A model generated the notes under the pieces. It had not been told where the DNA came from. It did not search any database and saw only the letters and a list, made by a program, of their open reading frames with translations. Position numbers and translations under genes: made by a program. This document shows positions 9,158 through 18,001 of a stretch of 29,547 nt of DNA, in pieces. How positions within the stretch are numbered: position 1 is the stretch's first letter; each line of letters starts with the position of its first letter. The DNA comes from an uncultured Muribaculum sp. (GTDB lineage: Bacteria > Bacteroidota > Bacteroidia > Bacteroidales > Muribaculaceae), in contig CAJUTE010000035.1 in assembly GCA_910589555.1 (NCBI GenBank), forward strand, positions 1 to 29,547, written 5' to 3'.

Positions 9158-10897
9158 CTATTTACCTGCTTTGGGATTCCAGCCATCAGCGCCGCCAAGC
9201 ACTTTGGCTATCTCATAATCCTTGGTATTCTTCAATTGCTTGCCGAAAGAAGCTCGTTTTGATGCGTTGGCTCCGGCACCACGGCTGCCATATTCAGCAT
9301 AATTGACAGTTTTCTCTGCTTCTTTCTTACCCCAGTTGTGCCAGCCCTCAGGAGTGATGTGTCCGTCCATAAGGCAATTGATGAACGCAGCCTGCGCGTA
9401 GGGACGCCAGGGACGTGAAAGATACACCTTGCTCACTCCGGGATCAGCGGTGATGTTGCAGTCATAGAACACATACCCATAAGGAGTGCCCTCGGGAGTA
9501 GAAGGAGCGGTGAGATAACCGTCACGCTTGCTGTGAATGCGACAACCGTCAAACACCGCCGTCGAGGAGCCAAAGATGAAGTCCACAGTACCCTCTATGT
9601 AGCAGTTCTCATAATACTGGCGTGAACCCTTGCCATAAGTGTAAAGGGTGTCCTGATTGCCGGTGAAACGGCAATTCTTGAAATGGGCGCGGTCGCCGCT
9701 CACAAAGCAAGCCACTGCCTGACCCACCTGACCTGCCGAATTGTCAAACGTGATGTTCTCAGCATAAAAATCAGGTCCATAGATATAGCATGAAGCAGAA
9801 CCCGATGTGCCCTTCTCCTCTCCGAATTCATTGAGAGTCTTGGCAAAATCATCATAGGTCAACACTGTTCCCTCCTGACCGATAAGCGAGATATTGCGCT
9901 TGGTCTCCGGAATCACGATTTTCTCCTTATACACTCCCGGACGCACAAGAATAGTGGTGCGGTTCTTGCGGAAGTCAGGCACAGCATCGATAGCCTCCTG
10001 CACGGTGAAGAAATCGCCGCTGCCATCCTTTGCCACCACATAATCATAGTGACGCACGTAAGGAGCGAGTTCGGGAACAGCCTTGGCAATCTCATCGATA
10101 GTCAATCCGGCTATCACACGTCCGCCATGCACATTAAGGTGAGTGTTGTCCTCTCTGCCCTTAGGTATAGCCGGCACGGTGTTGGGCTCCACCCACATAA
10201 ACAAAGCCTTTGAAGCCTCGGGACCCAGTCCTTCCACAAGGTCGTGGGTGATCTTGTTCATGTCGACAAACGGCACATTGAGTTCACGAGCCACATTGCG
10301 AGGCGATTCAAGATAAGCCCCGTGGGTGTCGATAAGCTTCATTTCAGCGGTAACAGCCTCTTCTGCCGCATCAGCACGCTTGGCGTCGGGATTGGCATAG
10401 AAAGCATCGTCCTGCTTCACTGCCGCGCTCACGGCATTGGCATCGGCAGCCACCCCGAAATTGCGGCGTATGATCGAGTTGAACAGCACCGGCTTGCCAC
10501 CCTTGGCTCGTGTTTCATTGACAAACTTGCGAAGGTTGTCGTCAAATGTCGAGCCCGGATCAGTGTGGCGGTCAGCCTTAGGCTTCTCATCGTTATGTCC
10601 GAACTGGATGAACACATAGTCGCCGGGGCGCACTTTGTCAATGACCTTCTGCCACAGACCTCCGTCAATGAAGCTTTTGCTGCTTCTGCCGTTCTGGGCA
10701 TGGTTATCGACTACAATCTCTTCCGAAAGGAAGCCGGGAAGCATCTGTCCCCATCCTCGTTCAGGATTTCCGCCGGTGAGCACCTTGTTTGCCATGGTGG
10801 AATCACCGATCATAAAAATAGTGGTCTTGTGCTGGTCAGCCTTGAACGCCGTCAACAGCAGAAACAAGCCACAGAATAAGGTTAAATATCGTCTCAT
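9158..10897 (-). CDS. Secreted rhamnogalacturonan acetylesterase (CE12-like) / pectin methylesterase (CE8) fusion
   Basis: Two pectin de-esterifying enzymes are fused in one exported protein. I use the ATG at 10897 (579 residues): the upstream in-frame start is a TTG inside the promoter box, and the ATG opens directly on a signal peptide (MRRYLTLFCGLFLLLTA). The N-terminal SGNH hydrolase has GDST (S33), the Asn/Gly block at NHAQNGRS, GHND (H101, N102) and the DxxH pair D250/H253. The C-terminal CE8 right-handed beta-helix starts near YVVAKDGSGDF and has GQAVA, QDTLY (D416), GTVDFIFG (D439) and RPWR (R495, R498), the full catalytic set. It would remove acetyl and methyl esters from pectin, probably in the periplasm. 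No SusC/SusD pair, polysaccharide lyase or glycosidase is adjacent. Confidence 0.93.
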   Translation of the reverse strand: MRRYLTLFCGLFLLLTAFKADQHKTTIFMIGDSTMANKVLTGGNPERGWGQMLPGFLSEEIVVDNHAQNGRSSKSFIDGGLWQKVIDKVRPGDYVFIQFGHNDEKPKADRHTDPGSTFDDNLRKFVNETRAKGGKPVLFNSIIRRNFGVAADANAVSAAVKQDDAFYANPDAKRADAAEEAVTAEMKLIDTHGAYLESPRNVARELNVPFVDMNKITHDLVEGLGPEASKALFMWVEPNTVPAIPKGREDNTHLNVHGGRVIAGLTIDEIAKAVPELAPYVRHYDYVVAKDGSGDFFTVQEAIDAVPDFRKNRTTILVRPGVYKEKIVIPETKRNISLIGQEGTVLTYDDFAKTLNEFGEEKGTSGSASCYIYGPDFYAENITFDNSAGQVGQAVACFVSGDRAHFKNCRFTGNQDTLYTYGKGSRQYYENCYIEGTVDFIFGSSTAVFDGCRIHSKRDGYLTAPSTPEGTPYGYVFYDCNITADPGVSKVYLSRPWRPYAQAAFINCLMDGHITPEGWHNWGKKEAEKTVNYAEYGSRGAGANASKRASFGKQLKNTKDYEIAKVLGGADGWNPKAGK

Positions 10898-10918
10898 GGT
10901 TATAAATAATTGATTAGT

Positions 10919-10949
10919 CAAATTTAGTCATTTTCTCGCAAAACACAAA
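10919..10949 (-). promoter_or_regulatory. Promoter of the pectin esterase fusion
   Basis: Read on the minus strand: TTTG (10949-10946), a 19-base spacer, then TAAATTTG (10926-10919). Both boxes match the Bacteroidota consensus exactly. Transcription should start near 10915, about 18 bases before the ATG. The box lies between the birA stop and the esterase start, so the esterase is transcribed on its own as well as by any readthrough from birA. Confidence 0.78.
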
Positions 10950-10951
10950 AT

Positions 10952-11683
10952 TCAGTCACGAGCCACCGCCACCTCTTTAAACAGATAGCGCCGCTCCGCC
11001 CCTTCATCGTCAACCAAGCACAATGTGCCGTCGGTCATCACTTCCGAAATCACGGCGTGAAATTTATCGCCGGTCATGGCATCCATATACCGGTTGCCAT
11101 CCTTACGCCACAACTCTCTGTTATAGTCACGGTGCAGCTCCTCGAGCGAGCCGTCAAGTCGGCGATAGATGCTGTCGACAGCAAGACGCAACACCTCATC
11201 CACAGCCACCTCACGGTTGATGAGATTAAACATCGACACCGGATTGGGCGCGTCGCTCACAAACTCGCGTTGGTTCACATTAATACCTATGCCTATGATT
11301 GACCGGCTTATCTCACGGTTGGAAATGCTGTGCTCTATCAAAATACCGCATATCTTACGGTCGCCCACATAGATATCGTTAGGCCACTTCACTTTCACTT
11401 CAAAATCTTCACCAAGAAAATGCCTTACCGTATCGACAATTCCCAGTGCCACAGCCTCGGAAATAGCGAACTGCCCTGCTGCCTTAATCCCCTTGCGGTT
11501 CATCAGCAGCAACGAGCAGGTCAAGTTAAGTCCCGGCGAAGCTTCCCATGAGTTGCCACGCTGCCCTCTGCCCGCCGTCTGCTCACGTGCGGTCACAACA
11601 GTGTCACGCGTCAACCCGCAAGCCACACCCGAAAGATACGTGTTGGTCGACTCACAACTCTCAAGCTCAATCACATCAATCAT
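10952..11683 (-). CDS. birA: Biotin--[acetyl-CoA carboxylase] ligase, monofunctional
   Basis: This enzyme activates biotin with ATP and attaches it to the biotin carboxyl carrier protein and other biotin-dependent carboxylases. The 243-residue protein has the catalytic core only. GRGQRGN at 38-44 is the biotinyl-AMP loop, KWPNDIYVGDRKICGILIE is the conserved biotin/ATP segment, and a small C-terminal SH3-like domain follows. There is no N-terminal winged-helix domain, so unlike E. coli BirA it should not repress biotin genes. The start overlaps the stop of the small Imm17-like gene by ATGA, which fixes the start and implies coupled translation. It is the last gene of the long minus-strand run. 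Confidence 0.93.
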   Translation of the reverse strand: MIDVIELESCESTNTYLSGVACGLTRDTVVTAREQTAGRGQRGNSWEASPGLNLTCSLLLMNRKGIKAAGQFAISEAVALGIVDTVRHFLGEDFEVKVKWPNDIYVGDRKICGILIEHSISNREISRSIIGIGINVNQREFVSDAPNPVSMFNLINREVAVDEVLRLAVDSIYRRLDGSLEELHRDYNRELWRKDGNRYMDAMTGDKFHAVISEVMTDGTLCLVDDEGAERRYLFKEVAVARD

Positions 11684-11913
11684 CCTATCCGCGCATTTAC
11701 AGAGTGATACAAATATATCGCCATACCAATGATAGCGATGCCTATAAGCACATAAAGCAAGCGGGCATACTTACGAGGCATCGCCCCGGTAAGCACCCTC
11801 ACATTGCCGCTGTTGAAGAACCAGTCCCATCCGCCTATACCTGCGGCAATCGAAAAGATCCCTCCACAGGCAAATATCGCACACAGGACATAAGTGGCAG
11901 AAACCACACTCAT
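11680..11913 (-). CDS. Small two-helix membrane protein, Imm17-like
   Basis: A 77-residue membrane protein with two transmembrane helices (about residues 5-27 and 51-70). They are separated by a loop with WDWFFNSGNVRVLTG and a basic PRKYAR. The pattern resembles the family annotated as 'immunity 17', described as a polymorphic-toxin immunity protein. Here no toxin gene is visible. It is locked between tsaE and birA, overlapping the first by one base (TAATG) and the second by four (ATGA). Such a place suggests a conserved housekeeping role rather than immunity. The family match is from memory of its motif and size, so it is moderately sure; that it is a real gene is well supported by the double overlap. 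Confidence 0.75.
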   Translation of the reverse strand: MSVVSATYVLCAIFACGGIFSIAAGIGGWDWFFNSGNVRVLTGAMPRKYARLLYVLIGIAIIGMAIYLYHSVNARIG

Positions 11914-12347
11914 TACGGAAGCTTGACTGTCAATTCGCGTGAGCCGTTGTCAAGAACTTTGAGATCCACCTTGACAGTATCATCGGGCAATATGTCCTCA
12001 ATACGTTCAGGCCACTCAAGCAGACACAATGCCCCGGAATCAAAATAATCCTCTACGCCGATATCAAACGCCTCCTCAAGATTCTCCAGGCGGTAAAGGT
12101 CGAAATGGTATATCAATTCAGCTGTAGTGTCGCTGCGATACTCGTTGATTATCGAGAACGAAGGACTTCCGGTGGCATCCTGCTCCACGCCAAGCGCACG
12201 CGACAGAGCGTTGATGAATGTAGTCTTGCCCGCTCCCATCTCGCCATAAAAAGCATAGACGGTTTCATCACCCATGATCTCCACAAACTCCTCGGCTGCA
12301 CGGTCGAGATCATCGATGGAATTAATGATAATTTTCTTTTCTGTCAT
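11913..12347 (-). CDS. tsaE: tRNA t6A37 biosynthesis ATPase TsaE
   Basis: TsaE is the P-loop ATPase that binds the TsaB-TsaD complex and resets it during t6A synthesis. In 144 residues the Walker A motif GEMGAGKT is at 35-42, the switch-like SPSFSIINEY follows near 61-70, and the conserved LYRL and LLEWPE stretches are present. The length is normal. It lies 23 bases downstream of porX and its stop shares a base with the Imm17-like start (TAATG). The tsaB gene is in the same window but in another operon on the opposite strand. Confidence 0.94.
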   Translation of the reverse strand: MTEKKIIINSIDDLDRAAEEFVEIMGDETVYAFYGEMGAGKTTFINALSRALGVEQDATGSPSFSIINEYRSDTTAELIYHFDLYRLENLEEAFDIGVEDYFDSGALCLLEWPERIEDILPDDTVKVDLKVLDNGSRELTVKLP

Positions 12348-12370
12348 TTCTGTTATATCTTTTATGTTTT

Positions 12371-13915
12371 CTATCTTGCTGTCATCGTCACAAGCGGCAC
12401 CACCATCTCCTCAAGGGAAATGCCTCCATGCTGGAATGTGCCGTCGTAATACTGCACGTAGTAATTATAATTATTGGGATAAGCGAAAAAATCATGCCCT
12501 GATGCGAAAATATATGCGGTTGACACATTAGGAGCCGGCAACCCGAATGTCGACGGACGCTTCATCTCATACACATCCTTGGGGTTATAATTCAGATTTT
12601 TTCCAAGTTTGTAGCGCAAATTGGTATTTGTGTTCTTGTCACCTATCACCTTCAGGGGATTGTCGACCTGGATAGTGCCGTGGTCAGTGGTCAGCACGAG
12701 CTTGCGTCCCGTGGAGGCGATTTTCCGGAAGAGTTCGAGCGCCGGAGAGTGACGGAACCACGACTCGGTCAGCGAGCGGTAGGCTGCATCGTTCGACGCA
12801 AGCTCCCTGATCATCTTCGACTCCGTGCGGGCATGAGAAAGCATATCCACAAAGTTGATGACAATCACATTCAGGTCATTGTCAAGAAGATTCTTGAAAT
12901 TACGCACCACCTTATCGCCCTGAACGGAATCATTGATCTTGTTATAAGAGAATTTCACCTTGCGGCGGAACCGCTCAAACTGCGTGGCTATCAACGGCGA
13001 TTCATTCAAATTCTTGCCCTCATCCTCATCCTCGTCAACCCACAGCTCCGGAAACATCTTTTCGATATCAACCGGCATAAGACCGGAGAATATCGCATTA
13101 CGGGCATATTGTGTGGCGGTGGGCAGGATCGAGGTGTACAACTCTTCTTCAAACGAGAAATACTCGGCAAGCATAGGACGCACTACCCGCCACTGGTCAA
13201 GACGGAAATTGTCAATAACCACAAAAAAAATCTTCTCGCCTGCATCAAGCGCCGGGAAAAGCTTCTTCTTAAATATATCGGGGCTCATCAACGGACGGTC
13301 ATCACCGCCCGTCATCCACGACTCGTAATTCTTTTTCACAAACTTGAAGAATGCCGAGTTTGCCTCATCCTTCTGCATCTTCAGCATCTCAGCCATATTG
13401 GAGTCGGCTGAAGAGAGTTCAAACTCCCAGTACACAAGCTTGGAATACAGTGAATACCAATCCTCAATCGTGCGGCAATCATTGATAAGCATCGAGATAT
13501 TGGCAAACTCCTGGCGGTAATCACTTGTCGCCTGCTCGCTCACAAGCTGCTCGGAATGAAGATTCTTCTTAATCGACAGCAATATCTGGCTCGGATTAAC
13601 CGGCTTTATCAGATAGTCGGCGATCTTGCTCCCTATAGCCTGGTTCATGATATTCTCCTCCTCGCTCTTGGTGATCATTATCACCGGAGTGAGCGGCTGA
13701 TACTGCTTGATGCGGGAAAGAGTCTCAAGCCCGGTAAGTCCCGGCATATTTTCATCCAGGATCACGAGGTCAAAAGCCTCCTTCTCTACCATGTCGATGG
13801 CATCTCTGCCGCTGTTGGCGGTAGTGACATCATATCCTTTACTCTTCAGGAACAGTATGTGGGGCTTCAACAAGTCTATCTCGTCGTCAGCCCAAAGTAG
13901 TCTATGCTGGCTCAT
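12371..13915 (-). CDS. porX: PorX-like response regulator with PglZ alkaline-phosphatase-type domain
   Basis: In Porphyromonas and Flavobacterium, PorX is the response regulator paired with the histidine kinase PorY that controls type IX secretion. Its effector domain is a zinc-dependent phosphodiesterase of the alkaline phosphatase superfamily, not a DNA-binding domain. Both parts are visible in these 514 residues. The receiver has D10, D11, the phospho-acceptor D54 (VILDENMPG), T82 and K104-P105. The PglZ domain has D235 (VVIDNFRLDQW), a threonine pair T266/T268 as nucleophile candidates (LPTATQ), D357 and H361 (VDMLSH), and D411/H412 (LTTDHG), a full metal-site set. It starts five bases after the porW-like stop, so the two are probably made together. 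No PorY kinase is seen. In a genome without T9SS its target would be unknown. Confidence 0.9.
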   Translation of the reverse strand: MSQHRLLWADDEIDLLKPHILFLKSKGYDVTTANSGRDAIDMVEKEAFDLVILDENMPGLTGLETLSRIKQYQPLTPVIMITKSEEENIMNQAIGSKIADYLIKPVNPSQILLSIKKNLHSEQLVSEQATSDYRQEFANISMLINDCRTIEDWYSLYSKLVYWEFELSSADSNMAEMLKMQKDEANSAFFKFVKKNYESWMTGGDDRPLMSPDIFKKKLFPALDAGEKIFFVVIDNFRLDQWRVVRPMLAEYFSFEEELYTSILPTATQYARNAIFSGLMPVDIEKMFPELWVDEDEDEGKNLNESPLIATQFERFRRKVKFSYNKINDSVQGDKVVRNFKNLLDNDLNVIVINFVDMLSHARTESKMIRELASNDAAYRSLTESWFRHSPALELFRKIASTGRKLVLTTDHGTIQVDNPLKVIGDKNTNTNLRYKLGKNLNYNPKDVYEMKRPSTFGLPAPNVSTAYIFASGHDFFAYPNNYNYYVQYYDGTFQHGGISLEEMVVPLVTMTAR

Positions 13916-13920
13916 TGCGG

Positions 13921-16900
13921 TTAGTTGTCTAACAGGTCATCATCGCCTTCCGATCCGGCGGGATATTGAGGATAAGCGGTCGGCTTCGGTGCCACAGGCT
14001 TAACCGGCGCCTTAGGCTTGGCAGGAGCTTTGGGCTGCTGCTTTTGCTCGGGAACCGCAGTCTTTACCGGTGCCCCGGGCTTTCCACCCACGGGAAGCGA
14101 ATCGGGAGCCACCTTCACAGCAACCGTATCCACCGCCACACCGGGCGACAAGGGCTTTATGCTGTCGACATAAGCCGGCTTAACTGTGTCAGGCACGGCA
14201 GGTTCAACATCTGGTTGCCGAGCCTCGGTCTTTTCAGGCACAGAAGACTCCGGTTCTTCAATATCATGCTCCTCGCCGTCATCTTCAGGTGCCTCTTCCG
14301 ACACCTCCTCAGGACGGTCACGCACTATCATCGAGCTGTAATCTTCCTCAGCCAGTCCCGGTCCACCCTCCACAGGAGCCTCTGCCGCCTGTTCGTCCAC
14401 ATACCGGAAATACTCTTCAAATGTGCGTCCATGCTGCAACAGCGTGTCAAAGTTCTTGACGCTTATCATGACAGGGCGAACATTATCGGGCAAGTCCAAT
14501 CCGGATGCCATCACGGAACGATAATGTACCAATTCGTCAAAGTTAGCAAATCCTTTCACAAGAAGCAAACCGAGACGCCCGAAATTCATGGGTTCAAGGT
14601 CATAATCCTTTACCACAAACGAGCTGAAATTATGGCGGGCGACATCAAAGAGCAGTTGATTGCCCGACACTTCATCGGTAGGATAAACAAGCACAAGAAG
14701 CTGCGGGTCGTCAGGATTCAGATCAAATGCGATCGAATCACCTTCCGCCGAGATGGAATCATTGCCAAGACGCAGATCCCATATCATTCCACGCGTGTTG
14801 CTGACACCGCTGTGAAGCTTGCGGCCTTGCGACAAGCCTCGCATATAATCCGATGCGAGCGGCGACACATCACTTTCGGGATAACGCTCAAGAAGCATCG
14901 TAAGCACCTCTTTGAACTTGTCCTGATTATTTTCAGTCACATAGCTCAACGCATCGATAAACATGAACTTGGGCATGAGCTTGCTGAGCGGATATTTCTT
15001 AAGCATCAGCTCAAGAGCGTCATGCACGTCCTGATTACGATTGTCGAGATAAGCGGCGTATGCTTTTTCATATATGACATTCTGATCGGCATCCATTTTA
15101 CGTAGATTGTCAATGTAATTCGGATCCCTTACCGCCATGCCGTACTTCGATTCGGGGAAATCTGACAGCATCAAGGCGCGGTAACGCTCAGCCCTGGCTT
15201 TATCCCCTATTCTCATGTACATCAAATACATATTATAATATATGTCAAGACGATAAACATTGTCAGGATACCGCTTAAGCAGCTTGTTCCACTCATCGGC
15301 AGCCTCACTGTAGGCATCAAGCTTATCCTTAAGGATGATGCCGATGTTGTACATACCCTCCTGGATCACATCGTTAGCCGTAATCTTCTCCTGAGGTGTA
15401 GAAGGAATCTGCTTGAGATAATATTCCGGGAAATGCGGGTCGTTAGGATCATTTTTAGATCCCGACGCATCATCATCCGAACTGGTTCCTGATTCTACCG
15501 TCTCCTCGCCGTCAGTGTCGCTGTCGTCCTCACCCTCGTCATTATTTTCAAATTCATCAAAACTGAATGACGATTTATTGCGGCGGCGCCAGTCATCCTC
15601 AAGCTTACGAGAACCCCAACGCTTCTGGAAATCCGTTTTTCCGGCGGCGAGGGTGGCGCTGTTATAGAAATACCATGAGTCATCGGTATTCATCACGTAT
15701 GTAGCTGGCGCCGATGCCGCGTTGCCGGTATTGGCTATCACGCTTCCGTTGGCTTGCTGCTGCGCAAGATACTCCTCACGTTTCTGACGTTCAGCCTCCT
15801 CACGCTCCTTTTTATTCAAGTCATCGATAATCTTGTTGACCACCGCAAGCTGTTGCTCATGGCTCATCTCGGAAAGCCGGAGCAATGAATCATTGAGATG
15901 CACATTCTGGGAGTAAATGGCAAGCTCATCAAGCACGTCGCTGCGCTGCCTCAACAGCTCATATTCCGGATAATCGGCGGGAAGAGCAGGCACAGCCTCC
16001 GAATAGCACGGCTGCGCCAAGTCATACTCATGCCGGTCAAAATAAAGATTTCCGAGCGTGATCTGGCATATAGCTTTCTCAACTCCGTTTCTGGTGGATT
16101 TTTCCAGCGCAAGCTTATAATTGTCGATAGCCGATGCGGTGTCACGTCTTGACAGATAAAGATTGCCTATCGCATAATAGATCTGGTCAAGATATTCCTT
16201 GTTGCGGTCATAGCGGGTCATGCGCTTCAACGCGTCCACCTCAGGCTTGATGTTTTCCCCCTCATAAACCTCGCTCTGCTTTATCCTCGCGTTAAACTGA
16301 GTGCGGTAGGACACTGATGCCGATGCCGCGCGCTTGAATGCGCGGTAAGCATCCTGTTTATTACCCTCTCTGGCATAAAGCTGCCCCAACAGGAAATTCA
16401 GCCTCGATTTCTGCGCCCCCGAAGAGAGCGGAATAAGATCTCGTATGTAAGGGATAGCGTTCTGCGGTTCGATGCCGCGCAGATACAACGCAGCATAAGT
16501 CATGTTGTAAAGACGCTTCAGCTCCTTGTTGACAAGCTGATCCTTGGGGGTCTTGACAAGGATATTCTCCGCCTCATAGTCCCATCCCATGTCGCAATAT
16601 GCTCGCGCTTGCCACAGACGCGCTTCGGTGACCGTCGACGGAAGCCACGAAAAATGCTTGGATATATAATAGAACGTGGATGCCGCACCCAGAAAATCGC
16701 CATTGTTAAACTGTGATTTACCGAGCATCATCCATGCATTGTGGAGAAACGGATTATACTCCTCCCTACGCATCCACTCCTTGTATTTCGGATCAGATGA
16801 CTTACCTGCCTTTCTCGCAGGTTTCTTCTTTATCGACCTCAGCTGTATAGCCTTCTGCGCTTTCTCTATCGAGCGGGTGAAGTCGCCCTGTGGCTGAGTA

Positions 16901-17139
16901 ACGCCCTCTACGCCTCGGGCATCGGTGGGATGCACAAACAGAAGACGCGAATAGTCATCGACATAGGCATTCTCAAGATCCTTCATCGTGATCTTGTAAT
17001 GCTCATCACCGTTATAATAAATGTTATAGCGGGTTATGAACGCTTGGTAATTGCGTGACAGAGCCGTGTTCTTTCGCGGTCCGCAACCAACCATTCCAAA
17101 CGCCGCAAGCAGGAATACTATTATAGTAACATTCTTCAC
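13921..17139 (-). CDS. porW: PorW/SprE-like TPR lipoprotein
   Basis: A 1072-residue outer-membrane lipoprotein candidate like PorW/SprE, needed for type IX secretion and gliding in other Bacteroidota. The start is a GTG at 17139; the frame upstream closes at a stop six codons earlier with no ATG, and the GTG gives a clean lipoprotein signal ending in MVGC with C19 as the lipidation site. Many TPR-like helix pairs fill residues about 100-450 and 590-770. An acidic low-complexity linker lies near 525-570 (runs of D, E and S). The C-terminal hundred or so residues are rich in P, A, K and V, a likely disordered tail. It lies 28 bases after the metal permease gene and directly before porX. The symbol is by domain likeness, not proof of T9SS function. 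Confidence 0.8.
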   Translation of the reverse strand: MKNVTIIVFLLAAFGMVGCGPRKNTALSRNYQAFITRYNIYYNGDEHYKITMKDLENAYVDDYSRLLFVHPTDARGVEGVTQPQGDFTRSIEKAQKAIQLRSIKKKPARKAGKSSDPKYKEWMRREEYNPFLHNAWMMLGKSQFNNGDFLGAASTFYYISKHFSWLPSTVTEARLWQARAYCDMGWDYEAENILVKTPKDQLVNKELKRLYNMTYAALYLRGIEPQNAIPYIRDLIPLSSGAQKSRLNFLLGQLYAREGNKQDAYRAFKRAASASVSYRTQFNARIKQSEVYEGENIKPEVDALKRMTRYDRNKEYLDQIYYAIGNLYLSRRDTASAIDNYKLALEKSTRNGVEKAICQITLGNLYFDRHEYDLAQPCYSEAVPALPADYPEYELLRQRSDVLDELAIYSQNVHLNDSLLRLSEMSHEQQLAVVNKIIDDLNKKEREEAERQKREEYLAQQQANGSVIANTGNAASAPATYVMNTDDSWYFYNSATLAAGKTDFQKRWGSRKLEDDWRRRNKSSFSFDEFENNDEGEDDSDTDGEETVESGTSSDDDASGSKNDPNDPHFPEYYLKQIPSTPQEKITANDVIQEGMYNIGIILKDKLDAYSEAADEWNKLLKRYPDNVYRLDIYYNMYLMYMRIGDKARAERYRALMLSDFPESKYGMAVRDPNYIDNLRKMDADQNVIYEKAYAAYLDNRNQDVHDALELMLKKYPLSKLMPKFMFIDALSYVTENNQDKFKEVLTMLLERYPESDVSPLASDYMRGLSQGRKLHSGVSNTRGMIWDLRLGNDSISAEGDSIAFDLNPDDPQLLVLVYPTDEVSGNQLLFDVARHNFSSFVVKDYDLEPMNFGRLGLLLVKGFANFDELVHYRSVMASGLDLPDNVRPVMISVKNFDTLLQHGRTFEEYFRYVDEQAAEAPVEGGPGLAEEDYSSMIVRDRPEEVSEEAPEDDGEEHDIEEPESSVPEKTEARQPDVEPAVPDTVKPAYVDSIKPLSPGVAVDTVAVKVAPDSLPVGGKPGAPVKTAVPEQKQQPKAPAKPKAPVKPVAPKPTAYPQYPAGSEGDDDLLDN

Positions 17140-17167
17140 CGTTGAATAAACGCTCTATTTCAATTTT

Positions 17168-17983
17168 TTATTGCATCGAGCGGCGCATCGCAATATCCTT
17201 CCCCACGCGAGCCACTGCATATACAGCAACCTGAAGGAGAACTATTATAGCCGAGCACGGGACATCGCCGAGCGTAGAAAGCATGAGTCCTCCGAGGGAT
17301 GTCGCCGCCGAAATCGCGACTGACGACACCATTATGCTTGTAAAGCGCCGCACCCAGGTCTCGGCGATCAATATCGGCAATGTGAGCAGCGCTATAAGAA
17401 GCATGATTCCGACAAGACGGATGGTGAGCACCACACATACAGCCACAAATACTGTCATGGCGTAATTGACCAACCGCACACGCAAGCCTGACACTTTCGC
17501 AAAGTCGCTGTCAAAAGCACAAGCTATTATAAGCTTATTGCAAAAAAGCACGAAAACCAGCAACACCCCGGTAAAGATGGAAAACGCCCACAGGTCAGAT
17601 GACGTTATGGTAAGAATATTTCCGAACAGGAAGCCATTAAGCTCAGGGACATATCCCGGCGTCATGAACACAAACAATATGCCTACAGCCATCCCTAACG
17701 CCCAGATGACGGCAATGGCGGAATCCTCCCTGACATGATAGCGATGGGATATCCACTCCACACTCAATGATGACGCTACGGCAAAAACCGACGCCATCGC
17801 CACCGGACTGATCCCTAAATAATATCCCACGCCAAGACCTCCGAAGCAAGCATGGGTTATACCGCCGGTGATCGACACAAGCCTACGCGTGATGATATAC
17901 GTGCCTATGATGCCGCCGGCTATGCTTATGATGATGATTCCGAGCAATGCATTACGGAAAAACGCATATTGTAGATACTCCAT
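17168..17983 (-). CDS. Metal ABC transporter permease (ZnuB/MntB/TroC family)
   Basis: An integral membrane permease of the ABC-3 family, which imports Zn, Mn or Fe. The 271 residues contain about eight hydrophobic helices. ABC-3 hallmarks include ITHACFGGLGVGYYLGI near residues 43-59, where the family has S/T-HA-x-x-PG-ish sequence, and RLVGIMLLIALLTLPILIAE near 180-205, the conserved coupling region. The ATPase and the solute-binding lipoprotein that must work with it are not adjacent, so the metal cannot be named. The gene follows a small Cys/His-rich membrane protein by 18 bases, which hints at shared metal handling. Confidence 0.88.
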   Translation of the reverse strand: MEYLQYAFFRNALLGIIIISIAGGIIGTYIITRRLVSITGGITHACFGGLGVGYYLGISPVAMASVFAVASSLSVEWISHRYHVREDSAIAVIWALGMAVGILFVFMTPGYVPELNGFLFGNILTITSSDLWAFSIFTGVLLVFVLFCNKLIIACAFDSDFAKVSGLRVRLVNYAMTVFVAVCVVLTIRLVGIMLLIALLTLPILIAETWVRRFTSIMVSSVAISAATSLGGLMLSTLGDVPCSAIIVLLQVAVYAVARVGKDIAMRRSMQ

Positions 17984-18001
17984 GATTTTATAAGATGGTG
18001 T

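Noticed and set aside
10244..10879. Plus-strand open frame of 211 codons
   Set aside because: Antisense to the SGNH domain and signal peptide of the pectin esterase fusion.
10898..10921. TTG start giving an eight-residue extension of the pectin esterase
   Set aside because: The TTG lies inside the -7 promoter box; the ATG at 10897 opens directly on the signal peptide.
12680..13411. Plus-strand open frame of 243 codons
   Set aside because: Antisense to the porX-like gene, whose catalytic residues are intact; no motif in the shadow product.
13966..15105. Long plus-strand open frame of 379 codons
   Set aside because: It lies inside the porW-like gene; its product is rich in R, H and L, as expected for an antisense shadow of a GC-balanced coding region.
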